Shown piece by piece: positions 37,580 through 44,799 of a stretch of DNA of 64,000 bases. A program made the translations under genes and the position numbers. The DNA is from an uncultured Lactobacillus sp. (GTDB taxonomy: Bacteria > Bacillota > Bacilli > Lactobacillales > Lactobacillaceae). How positions within the stretch are numbered: the first letter of the stretch is position 1; the number at the start of each line of letters is the position of its first letter. The stretch covers positions 1-64,000 of the forward strand of contig CAJUTO010000004.1 of NCBI GenBank assembly GCA_910589675.1, read 5' to 3'. The notes beneath the pieces were generated by a model that saw only the letters and a program-made list of their open reading frames with translations, was not told where the DNA came from and made no database searches.

Positions 37580-38788
37580 TTAAAAGTTTGCCTTCTTAAC
37601 GTATTCGTGAACACCAACCTTGTAGTATTTCTTACCTAAAATCTTTACTGCACTACCGTAAGTGTTAACAGCTTGACCTTTCTTATACTTCAAATTGTTG
37701 TCGCGGTTTGCGTATTGGTTGTAAACATAGGTGTTGTGTTTAAGAACTCTCATAGTTCCATCAATGTTGCCGGCTGCAATGTATTGATTTTCGCCGATAC
37801 GGTAGTACTTCTTGTTCTTGATAGTCTTAGTGCCGTAAGTTGGAATGACATTGTCTTCTTGCAAAGGTTTAATATCCTTAATGCGTTCGCCCTTTTCATT
37901 GTAAACATAGGCATTGTGCATCAAGTTCTTTTCGACCTTAGTTGCACCCTTTGGCGCTTCTGAAGATGGAGCTGCTGGAAGCTGGCTGTCTTTTTCAAAA
38001 ACAGTAGAGTTTACCCAGCCCTTACCAGCAATGTGCATCCGCTGAGAACCATTGTAGTAAGTGATGGTCTTATCAACAGTTACCTTGTCGCCTTTGTTAA
38101 TGGAACTTTCCTTCTTAGCCACTGAATGGTCGGTTGGCCAGTTGTAAGTGTCAGCATTTTTAGAAACTGTGTAAGTTTTTGCTTCATTAGAAATCTTTGG
38201 GTCGTATTGCGTTAAGTCGTAAGTGGCAATTCTGTTATCAAGCATCTTGTTGTAATTACCAGCTGTGGCATAAGTCCCAGTCAAGGCCTTAGTTACAGCT
38301 TGATAAGAGTTAGCATTTTCAATCCAAGCACCCTTATAACGATTTGCGTTCCAACTTACGCCGTTTCTAAGCTTGTTGCCATTATCATCGAAAGATCCTT
38401 CATAAGTTGGATACTTTCTAAATGCGGCATTAATATAGTAGCTTTTACCATTGCTTTCTTCGCGAGTTCTAGAAGTGTAGGTTTCGCCGGTCCAACCATC
38501 ACCAGCTTTAATTCCGAAAAGATTATTAGCACTAGTAGCTAAACCTGAGCGACCCCAATCAGATTCAACGATTGCTTGGGCAATCATTACTGATGGGTAT
38601 ACACCATACTTCTTAGCTGCTTTTTGAGCTTGGCGTGACGCCTTATCTAAGAAAGCTTGTTCAAAATCAGTAGCTGCTTTGGTTTGGTGCGCATTTGCAG
38701 ATTGAACAAATGGCATCTTGTTAAGAACAGGTACAGCGGAAGTCAATAGCGCTGCTGCAGCGACACCTGCAAAAAATTTAGTCTTCAT
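37580..38788 (-). CDS. SLAP-anchored endo-beta-N-acetylglucosaminidase
   Basis: A 402-residue secreted autolysin. The signal peptide ends near 40. The glucosaminidase (GH73-like) domain includes KYGVYPSVMIAQAIVESDWGRSGLATSANNLFGIK, with the catalytic Glu in VESDWG, and TREESNGKSYYINAAFRKYPTYEGS. A central SH3-like/SLAP-like repeat and two full SLAP repeats (NLMHNAYVYNEKGERI and KHNTYVYNQYANRDNNL) follow. The start at 38788 follows AAGGAGG. It precedes the amidase on the same strand. Confidence 0.88.
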   Translation of the reverse strand: MKTKFFAGVAAAALLTSAVPVLNKMPFVQSANAHQTKAATDFEQAFLDKASRQAQKAAKKYGVYPSVMIAQAIVESDWGRSGLATSANNLFGIKAGDGWTGETYTSRTREESNGKSYYINAAFRKYPTYEGSFDDNGNKLRNGVSWNANRYKGAWIENANSYQAVTKALTGTYATAGNYNKMLDNRIATYDLTQYDPKISNEAKTYTVSKNADTYNWPTDHSVAKKESSINKGDKVTVDKTITYYNGSQRMHIAGKGWVNSTVFEKDSQLPAAPSSEAPKGATKVEKNLMHNAYVYNEKGERIKDIKPLQEDNVIPTYGTKTIKNKKYYRIGENQYIAAGNIDGTMRVLKHNTYVYNQYANRDNNLKYKKGQAVNTYGSAVKILGKKYYKVGVHEYVKKANF

Positions 38789-39191
38789 GAATTTAAAAGT
38801 CCTCCTTATAATGACAACTCTATTGTATATGCCTATTTGCACTAACACAATAGGTGCACGCTTTTTGTATCATAAAAGAAATGTATGCACGTTCTTTTTA
38901 ACAAAATTTTGTACTTCCGTAATTAAATCCGCTATTTTCATTTGTGGAATTTTTAGCAAAATAAAATCGATACTTAGGGTGGAGGTCTAAGTATCGATTT
39001 TTTCTAATATAGGAAACCACAAATACTATATTAGCTTAAGTACAGGTTCTTTTATTTACCTGCCTCTTCATCTTAGCACGTTTTTTCTTACTATATCCAC
39101 AATCGCGCCACATTAAATTCTCGAGTACAATATTTCTCTCGCGCAACAGACCTAAAAAATCGCGCCATTGTCTCTACCCACCTCCCCTCCC
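38789..39191. other. Divergent intergenic region with an isolated terminator
   Basis: About 400 bases between the glucosaminidase and the first slp gene. It holds a near-perfect terminator (AAATCGATACTTAG / CTAAGTATCGATTT, 38962-39004), a smaller hairpin CTAATATAGG / CTATATTAG (39004-39033), and a TACAAT -10 for slp at 39126. No gene is seen that the terminator would end from the left, so it may stop antisense or divergent transcripts. No convincing ORF is present. Confidence 0.6.
38962..39004. terminator. Isolated strong hairpin terminator
   Basis: Fourteen-base-pair stem with A-run and T-run on both sides. Confidence 0.8.
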
Positions 39192-39401
39192 CCCTTCAGC
39201 ATGTTCAACTACCTCAGGAGAGTTATAAACTCCTGCCTCATGCTTGAATGGTTTTGTACATTATAGACTTGTTTTACTTGCTGAAGCCTTCTGCTCCTAT
39301 TGCTAGTTTTTTGTTTTTCAAGGAGGATTTGACCACATGAAGAAAAATTTAAGAATCGTTAGCGCTGCTGCTGCCCTCTTGGCTGTCGCTCCTATCGCTG
39401 C
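39192..39401 (+). repeat. Shared S-layer leader/signal repeat, copy A
   Basis: 210 bases, identical by eye to copies B (42322) and C (46442-46651, inverted). It covers the 5' untranslated leader with its stem (CTCAGGAG / CTCCTGAGG-type), the AAGGAGGATTTGACCAC ribosome-binding region and the first 21 codons of slp. Confidence 0.9.
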
Positions 39402-40767
39402 AAGTACTGTAACTGTAAACGCTGATGTTCCAAGTACACAAGTACCAGGTAACACCAACAGCCAACAAATTAGCTTAGGCGGAAATGTTCAAATTCCTAA
39501 CAACGATACTGTTGTAGATGTTACTCCAAGTCTTACTATGACTGCTGCTAATGGCAACATTCCTGGTAGTCTTACTGGAAGCATTTCAGCTACTTTAGCT
39601 GGCAAGAGCTTTACTGCTAACTTAAGAAGTCAAGATCAAAACAATGTTAAAGTATACGTACGTCAATCAAACGGCTCAAACGGTACAGAAGTAGTTAGTC
39701 CTAATGGTTGGAATAGCGTTACAAATAAGATGTACAATGTTGTAATTAATAATGTTGGTTTCAACTTTGGTTCTGAAAACGCAGGTAAGACCATTACTTT
39801 TAAATCATCAAACAAGAACGTAATTCTTGCCTCAAATGGTGATAATCCAAACTTAACTCCAGTATACAATGATGCACATACCCAAATTATTGGTTACAAC
39901 GCTAAGTTAGACCAAAACGGTACTACTTATGGCTTGAAAGTTACTGTTCCTGTAACTGCATTTGATACTGCAAACACTAACAATGTATTATTCTACAACA
40001 TTGCTGATGGTACCCAAGTAACCAGTGGTAACGCTATGGTTCTTGCAAATGCACAAGATAAACTTAATGTTAACTCACTTCTTCCAGCAGTTAACAGTAA
40101 CTACACTGCTGTTCAATTAGTAAACGGTCAAAATGAAAATGGTAATGGTAACTGGAGTACTGCTTCTGCTATTAATCGTTTAAACATTGAAGCAGCTTCA
40201 AACATCAAAGATCAATTGACCGCAGAAGGTGTTAAGGTTGATGCTAATGGTTTCTTTGATGCACCTCGTTCATTCAAGCTTAATGTAAAGGCAACTTCTA
40301 AGATTAACGGTAAGAGTGCAGAATTACCTGTAACTTTCACTGTTGCTAACTCTCAAGAAAAGCCTGCACAAGAAAATGGTGTAGACAAGACCATTATGCA
40401 CAACGCTTACTACTACGACAAGGATGGTCAACGTGTAGGTAAGGGTAAGATTACTCGTTACGAAACTGTTTCAGTTGTAGAAAAGACTGTTTCAATCAAC
40501 GGTAAGACTTACTACAAGTTAGCTAACACTACTATTGATGGTAAGGATGTTTACGTAAACGCTGATAACATTTCTGGTACTCCACGTACTTTGAAGCACA
40601 ACGCATACGTTTACGCAACTTCAAAGAAGCGTGCTAACAAGCAAGTTCTTAAGAAGGGTGACACTGTAACTACTTACGGTGATGCATACACATTCAAGAA
40701 CGGTAAGAAGTACTACAAGATCGGCGACGACAAGGCTAAGACTTATGTTAAGGCTTCAAACTTTTAA
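39337..40767 (+). CDS. slp: S-layer protein A (476 aa)
   Basis: A 476-residue exported protein. The signal peptide (cleaved near residue 30, NADVP) shares its DNA with the two other slp genes. The N-terminal 330 residues are a Thr/Asn/Val-rich assembly domain unlike the others, and two C-terminal SLAP repeats ([17 protein letters not shown] and [20 protein letters not shown]) bind wall polymers. Its layout is that of classical acidophilus-group S-layer proteins: it forms the outer crystalline coat. Codon use is extreme (AAC, AAG, GGT, TAC), as for a very highly expressed gene. The leader is about 200 bases long. Followed by a strong terminator. Confidence 0.93.
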   Translation: MKKNLRIVSAAAALLAVAPIAASTVTVNADVPSTQVPGNTNSQQISLGGNVQIPNNDTVVDVTPSLTMTAANGNIPGSLTGSISATLAGKSFTANLRSQDQNNVKVYVRQSNGSNGTEVVSPNGWNSVTNKMYNVVINNVGFNFGSENAGKTITFKSSNKNVILASNGDNPNLTPVYNDAHTQIIGYNAKLDQNGTTYGLKVTVPVTAFDTANTNNVLFYNIADGTQVTSGNAMVLANAQDKLNVNSLLPAVNSNYTAVQLVNGQNENGNGNWSTASAINRLNIEAASNIKDQLTAEGVKVDANGFFDAPRSFKLNVKATSKINGKSAELPVTFTVANSQEKPAQENGVDKTIMHNAYYYDKDGQRVGKGKITRYETVSVVEKTVSINGKTYYKLANTTIDGKDVYVNADNISGTPRTLKHNAYVYATSKKRANKQVLKKGDTVTTYGDAYTFKNGKKYYKIGDDKAKTYVKASNF

Positions 40768-40784
40768 TTAAGTAGTAATTTAAC

Positions 40785-40815
40785 AAGAAACGAGACTTCG
40801 GTCTCGTTTTTTTGT
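40785..40815 (+). terminator. Terminator of slp A
   Basis: AAACGAGAC TTCG GTCTCGTTT hairpin with a long T-run; a second hairpin (GGCGGTGAA / TTCACCGTC) follows at 40838-40869. Confidence 0.93.
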
Positions 40816-40887
40816 TGCTAAAATTTCCTAGGAAATAAAAAGGCGGTGAATTTTGTTCACCGTCTTTTGCTCTCTAATTGGATAAGT

Positions 40888-41021
40888 TATAATAATAATT
40901 GGGTTTTGCGAGTAATTAACGCAAAACTTAGTAACTATCATGGCTGCACACCCCTCAAAGATTTTCGAGTTACCGAGGTGAGAGCTATGACGCAAATGGA
41001 TAGACTGGAGGAACCCGGCTA
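40888..41021 (+). promoter_or_regulatory. Promoter and structured leader of the 36-aa peptide gene
   Basis: TATAAT at 40888-40893. The transcript would begin with a GTTTTGCG / CGCAAAAC stem (40903-40927). A second pairing AGTAACT / AGTTAC follows. A 12-codon leader ORF (ATG at 40987) ends in TAATG overlapping the peptide start. Such structured 5' ends are usual for type I toxin mRNAs. Confidence 0.6.
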
Positions 41022-41132
41022 ATGATTGCTACTGCGATTGCAGTCAGTATCATTTTAGGTTCTGTTGGGAATTTGACAATTCGCTTGGCGAAAGCTTACG
41101 CGATAATCAAAAAAGCTAACCATAAAGGCTAG
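41022..41132 (+). CDS. Short hydrophobic peptide, candidate type I toxin (36 aa)
   Basis: A 36-residue peptide: MIATAIAVSIILGSVGNLTI then a basic end (KAYAIIKKANHKG). It has one membrane-spanning segment and a positive tail, the layout of type I toxins. A GGAGG site precedes the start. The hairpin at 41165-41200 ends the transcript. A minus-strand promoter (TTGCGC, 17-base spacer, TATAAT at 41205-41233) fires into the 3' end of this gene. The peptide sequence itself matches no family I can name with certainty. Confidence 0.6.
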   Translation: MIATAIAVSIILGSVGNLTIRLAKAYAIIKKANHKG

Positions 41133-41164
41133 CTTCCCCAACATTAGTCATTCAAGTTACGCTT

Positions 41165-41200
41165 GGAGATAGGAAGTACCAGTTCCTATCTCCTTTTCTT
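41165..41200. terminator. Terminator of the 36-aa peptide gene
   Basis: GGAGATAGGAA / TTCCTATCTCC hairpin followed by TTTTCTTTTTC. Confidence 0.85.
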
Positions 41201-41204
41201 TTTC

Positions 41205-41233
41205 ATTATACTAAGAAATGAAAAATTGCGCAA
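41205..41233 (-). promoter_or_regulatory. Antisense promoter facing the 36-aa peptide gene
   Basis: Minus strand: TTGCGC (41228-41233), exactly 17 bases, TATAAT (41205-41210). A transcript would begin near 41198 and run leftward over the terminator and 3' end of the peptide gene, as in convergent type I antitoxins. Confidence 0.65.
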
Positions 41234-41512
41234 TTATTATTTATAACATTTGTACTTCCTAATAAAAATCAGTAAATATGCACTGATAAATTTCTCTCCA
41301 AAAATCGCAAAAAAATTTTATAAAAGATAAAATCAGAAAACTGATAACAATATTTTTTATAAAAAATCGAGACACCTACACTAAATGTATATTGAGCTTA
41401 TCGTAATTTGATACCGGAGTAGTAGATGGGATAGAAATCAAATATTTGCTAGATTAGTTGTTGGAAGAATAATTATTATTTGTTCCGAACCACTTCTAAA
41501 AATTGACGAAAT
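41234..41512. other. Non-coding remnant region
   Basis: AT-rich, no ORF. It contains an isolated TTTGTACTTCC match to the leader of the Fst-like gene at 41881 and an ending (AAAATTGACGAAATAAAAGCC) similar to the DNA just before 42122, so it is probably decayed toxin-module sequence. Confidence 0.5.
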
Positions 41513-41576
41513 AAAAGCCGTTACTCATTGGACTGTTTAGAGTAACGGCTTTTTTATATCTTCTAAAAGATACATT
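41513..41576 (-). repeat. Relic terminator of a decayed Fst-like module
   Basis: AAGCCGTTACTC / GAGTAACGGCTT hairpin plus ATATCTTCTAAAAGAT, nearly the same as the intact module's terminator at 42122-42180. It runs straight into a toxin relic, the join lying at the GGCAA.. repeat. Confidence 0.75.
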
Positions 41577-41579
41577 TTT

Positions 41580-41686
41580 GGCAAACTCTGATTGAGTTTA
41601 TATTTGTGCAAATTTTGGTAAATTTAAATTCTCATGTTCGTGAGAAGCTAGTTGATCATTACCAAAAGCACAAAAAAGATAAAAGC
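41580..41686 (+). pseudogene. Decayed copy of the Fst-like toxin gene
   Basis: About 105 bases closely matching 41936-42057 (ATTTTGGTAAATTTAA, CTCATGTTC, CCAAAAGCACAAAAAAGAT). It lacks the start codon, has a stop in place and lacks about 16 internal bases. Confidence 0.85.
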
Positions 41687-41760
41687 AAAACCGTTACTTC
41701 AATTTGAGCTATATGAAGTAATGGTCTTTTAAAAATGTAAGCAAGTTCTAATACTTACAT
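41687..41760 (-). ncRNA. Orphan antitoxin-RNA copy next to the toxin relic
   Basis: The minus strand has an extended -10 (TGGTATCAT, 41765-41770), then ATTAGAACTTGC, then a terminator (41687-41730). This is the same order as the intact antitoxin at 42121. The GCAAGTTCTAAT block is intact here (41741-41752) although the adjacent toxin is broken, so this RNA could still act on the neighbouring toxin mRNA. Confidence 0.55.
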
Positions 41761-41862
41761 TAGTATGATACCACAGAAATTTGCGTAGCTAATACAAATT
41801 TTGCCAGATTTCTAGTGGTACATTGCTTCCTAGTGAAAGTAGGATATTTTTCTCAATTTTGC

Positions 41863-41920
41863 TATAATTGTTTACGGCGTTTGTACTTCCCAATGCCATT
41901 TTCTGCATAGGGGGAGTGAC
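41863..41920 (+). promoter_or_regulatory. Promoter and self-closing leader of the Fst-like toxin
   Basis: Extended -10 TGCTATAAT (TATAAT 41863-41868). In the leader, TACTTCCC plus ATGC (41884-41896) pairs with GCAT plus GGGGAGTG (41905-41918). This buries the GGGGAG ribosome-binding site, as described for Fst mRNA. Confidence 0.7.
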
Positions 41921-41924
41921 GAAG

Positions 41925-42077
41925 ATGCAATTATGGCAAGTTCTAATTGAATTAGTATTTGTGCCAATTTTGGTAAATTTAATCTCTCATGTTCTTGAGA
42001 AATTAATTGATGAGAAGCTAGCTGATCATCACCAAAAGCACAAAAAAGATAAAGCCCACAAGCGCCACACACGCTAG
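41925..42077 (+). CDS. Fst-like type I toxin (50 aa)
   Basis: A 50-residue peptide: MQLWQVLIELVFVPILVNLISHVLEKLIDEK then a charged tail rich in His and Lys. The hydrophobic core with an IxxPIxV-like pattern (FVPILVNLI) and a following charged helix resembles Fst/Ldr-type membrane toxins, which depolarise the membrane when free of antitoxin RNA. The start ATG at 41925 has GGGGAG eight bases upstream. A convergent antisense RNA (42121-42203) and shared terminator complete the module. A decayed relative lies just upstream. Confidence 0.75.
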   Translation: MQLWQVLIELVFVPILVNLISHVLEKLIDEKLADHHQKHKKDKAHKRHTR

Positions 42078-42120
42078 CTAAGTCAGCTCGCATTAATTTA
42101 ATGTTTAAAAGTTGATGAAA

Positions 42121-42203
42121 CAAAAACCGTTACTCATTTCGACGTTTAGAGTAACGGTTTTTTATATCTTCTAAAAGATGCAAGCAAGTTCTAATCCTTA
42201 CAT
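42121..42203 (-). ncRNA. Candidate antisense antitoxin RNA for the Fst-like toxin
   Basis: Minus-strand promoter TTGAAA (42230-42235), 16 bases, TATTAT (42208-42213, with TGG before it). The RNA would start near 42203, contain ATTAGAACTTGC (42195-42184), complementary to GCAAGTTCTAAT (41936-41947) at the toxin start, and end at the AACCGTTACTC / GAGTAACGGTT hairpin that also ends the toxin mRNA. The order matches Fst RNA I/RNA II. Confidence 0.7.
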
Positions 42204-42252
42204 CAATATAATACCACAAAAGTTCATTTTTTCAAAAGCTAAAAATCCACGG

Positions 42253-42258
42253 TACAAT
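42253..42258 (+). promoter_or_regulatory. -10 box of slp B
   Basis: TACAAT about 214 bases before the slp B ATG; slp A (39126) and slp C (46709-46714, minus) have the same hexamer at similar distance. A good -35 (TTGCGT, 17-base spacer) is seen only for slp C. Confidence 0.5.
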
Positions 42259-42321
42259 ATAAAGCCCTCTTAGTAGAACTTCCAAGAATCCGCACCATGT
42301 CCTTACCCGCCTCCCCTCCCC

Positions 42322-42572
42322 CCCTTCAGCATGTTCAACTACCTCAGGAGAGTTATAAACTCCTGCCTCATGCTTGAATGGTTTTGTACATTATAGACTT
42401 GTTTTACTTGCTGAAGCCTTCTGCTCCTATTGCTAGTTTTTTGTTTTTCAAGGAGGATTTGACCACATGAAGAAAAATTTAAGAATCGTTAGCGCTGCTG
42501 CTGCCCTCTTGGCTGTCGCTCCTATCGCTGCTTCTTCCGTTACTGCTAATGCCGCTGTTACTGTTAACAACG
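42322..42572 (+). repeat. Shared S-layer leader/signal repeat, copy B
   Basis: 251 bases that are the exact inverse of copy C (46401-46651) by eye. It covers the leader, ribosome-binding site and first 35 codons. The first 210 bases also match copy A. Confidence 0.92.
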
Positions 42573-44218
42573 TAGAGACTAATACTAACAATGAAAAACC
42601 AGCTGCCGGAACTGTAACTGTTAATGTTGCTTTAGATGCAGGTGTTGGTACTACTGCTGATGCTGCTGCAAAGAGTGTTAAAGTTACTGTAGACGGCGCT
42701 TCACTTGCTGCTCAAGTTAACTCAGACTCAGTTAAGATCGTTAATGCTTCTGACAACAAGCCAGTTAACGGTAACCTTGAAGCAGGTGGGTCATACAAGG
42801 TTCAAGTTAGTGGCTTGAAGCTTCAAGGCTTAACTACTGGTAACACTTATGCAATTGCTGGTGGTACTGTAGATGGAAAGACTTCTGCAAGTGCTTCTAC
42901 TTTATTAAACGGTACTACTTTTGTTAGTGACCAATTTACTATCTACAACAAGGACTTTACTGGTACTCCAGTTGTTACTAACAACGGTCAACTTGTAACT
43001 AGTGGTTCTATTGAATTAAGTAATTCAACTGCTACTGTTTCAGGCTTAGCAGAACAAATCGACAACAACTACAAAGTAGTTAAGTCAGACAGTTCAGCAA
43101 GTGCTGATCCAGTTGGATTTGAAAATCTTGAAACTGCAATTAGAACTGCTTTGAAGGACAGCAAGATTTCATTGCAAAAGAAGGACAACAACACTTTCGA
43201 TGTTCCAGCCGCTAGCTTCACAATTAATGCTGTTGGTTACCTTAACAACGGTCAATCAGTAAAATTCCCAATTACTGTTAAGGTTCCAAACAGACCTCAA
43301 CCAACTAATGTTCCAGAACTTAAGCTTTCAAGTAGCGCTGCTAAGGAATACTCTAACGGTACTACTGTAAATACTTACACTCGTAAAGTTGCTGTTGGTT
43401 CAAACGTAACTGCAGATTCAATTGCTAGTGACTTTAGTGCAACTCTTCCTAACAACAAGAACGTTAGCTTGAAGATCAATGTTAAATCAAGTAACTTAAA
43501 CACTGCTGTTGCTGGTAACTACACTGTAGTACTTGAAGCTACTGACAATGCAGGTAAGACTGGTACTGCTACTGTTAACGTACAAGTAGGTAATCCAGGT
43601 GTTACTAAGACTGTTTCAGCAGGCTCTGAAACTGCTAAGATTGTAACTATTAACGGCAACAACGTAACTACTACTAACGACACTTTAGAAAATGGTGCTA
43701 AGGTTAATACCTTCGGCACTACAAATGTTGGCGGCGTTTCATATACTCGTCTTAACAGTGGAGATTCTAACCAATACGTTGAAACTAAATACGTAGATGG
43801 TTCAATTAAGAATGAAACTGGTGTTGAAAAGACCATTATGCACAACGCTTACTACTACACTAAGGCTCAAGCTGAAGCTGGTAAGGGTGCTGCTGGTGAA
43901 CATGGTGATCTTGTAAAGCGTTACAACAAGGTAACTGTTGTAGAAAAAACTGTTTCAATTAACGGTAAGACTTACTACAAGGTTCCTAACAAGGATCAAT
44001 ACATTAACGCTGATAACATTTCTGGTACTCCACGTACTTTAAAGCACAATGCATACGTATACGCAACTTCAAAGAAGCGCGCTAACAAGCAAGTATTGAA
44101 GAAGGGTACCAAGGTAACCACTTACGGTGCTCCATACAAGTTCAAGAACGGTAAGTCATACTACAAGGTATTTGACAACACTGAAAAGACTTACGTAAAG
44201 GTTGCTAACTTCGAATAA
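42467..44218 (+). CDS. slp: S-layer protein B (583 aa)
   Basis: A 583-residue exported protein with a signal peptide cleaved near residue 30 (ANA-AVT). The N-terminal variable domain (30-280) is followed by an Ig-like insertion ([49 protein letters not shown]), then one atypical SLAP-like repeat ([42 protein letters not shown]) and two standard SLAP repeats. It is larger than classical Slp proteins because of the Ig-like and extra SLAP-like parts. It is a paralog of slp C in inverted orientation with matching 3' ends. Codon use is extreme, as for slp A. Confidence 0.93.
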   Translation: MKKNLRIVSAAAALLAVAPIAASSVTANAAVTVNNVETNTNNEKPAAGTVTVNVALDAGVGTTADAAAKSVKVTVDGASLAAQVNSDSVKIVNASDNKPVNGNLEAGGSYKVQVSGLKLQGLTTGNTYAIAGGTVDGKTSASASTLLNGTTFVSDQFTIYNKDFTGTPVVTNNGQLVTSGSIELSNSTATVSGLAEQIDNNYKVVKSDSSASADPVGFENLETAIRTALKDSKISLQKKDNNTFDVPAASFTINAVGYLNNGQSVKFPITVKVPNRPQPTNVPELKLSSSAAKEYSNGTTVNTYTRKVAVGSNVTADSIASDFSATLPNNKNVSLKINVKSSNLNTAVAGNYTVVLEATDNAGKTGTATVNVQVGNPGVTKTVSAGSETAKIVTINGNNVTTTNDTLENGAKVNTFGTTNVGGVSYTRLNSGDSNQYVETKYVDGSIKNETGVEKTIMHNAYYYTKAQAEAGKGAAGEHGDLVKRYNKVTVVEKTVSINGKTYYKVPNKDQYINADNISGTPRTLKHNAYVYATSKKRANKQVLKKGTKVTTYGAPYKFKNGKSYYKVFDNTEKTYVKVANFE

Positions 44219-44252
44219 TTTAAGTAATTAAATTTTTCAGAATCAGTTCTTA

Positions 44253-44316
44253 ATAAAAACGAGGCTTCCGTCCAATGTCTTAACTTAATGACATTGGGCA
44301 TCAGCCTCGTTTTTTG
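44253..44316 (+). terminator. Terminator of slp B
   Basis: Long hairpin: AACGAGGCT / AGCCTCGTT outer stem and CCAATGTC / GACATTGG inner stem, with a T-run. Confidence 0.9.
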
Positions 44317-44682
44317 CTATTCTCAATTAAAATTTGAATTATTCTTAACTTATAAAAAGAAGCAAATGCTGCTATTTTCGATATTCAATAATGATTTTGG
44401 AACTAAAGATTAGGTAGCTAGAGTAGTTATGGTAATTTTTTAATCAGAGTTGAAACTTTTACTCGATTAATGTTCCAATCAAGCATAGTATTATGATACG
44501 TTTTTTATGGTAATTAGGGATAAAATTTTATCTTTCTTCGATTTTCTTCAATTTCATAATCTCCACCTTAATGATTTTAAATTTTGATCTGGCTAAAATG
44601 GTGTACATCCATGAAAGCTATTAAATGTTAGTATCAATACTTGCAGAATTTAGACATTCCTCTAATTTATTTAATTAGAAAA
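44317..44682. other. Intergenic stretch between convergent slp genes
   Basis: About 365 AT-rich bases. No ORF, tRNA or clear regulatory signal was seen. Confidence 0.6.
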
Positions 44683-44713
44683 CAAAAGGTGACCATACAA
44701 GTCGCCTTTTTTA
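44683..44713. terminator. Hairpin in the slp B / slp C gap
   Basis: AAAAGGTGAC / GTCGCCTTTT hairpin with a T-run. Confidence 0.65.
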
Positions 44714-44733
44714 TTTCCCAGGAAATTTAAGTA

Positions 44734-44765
44734 CAAAAAAACAGGACCCGAGAGCCCTGTTTTTC
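44734..44765 (-). terminator. Terminator of slp C
   Basis: AAAAACAGG / CCCTGTTTTT hairpin, minus strand. The DNA between this hairpin and the stop codon matches that after slp B (3' inverted repeat). Confidence 0.85.
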
Positions 44766-44799
44766 GAAGAACTGATTCTGAAAAATTTAATTGCTTAAA

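Noticed and set aside
41872..42123. Minus-strand open frame over the Fst-like toxin
   Set aside because: It is antisense to a well-supported toxin and overlaps the antitoxin RNA; no ribosome-binding site.
43519..43845. Minus-strand frame inside slp B
   Set aside because: Shadow of the highly biased slp coding sequence; the same kind of frame occurs inside slp C.
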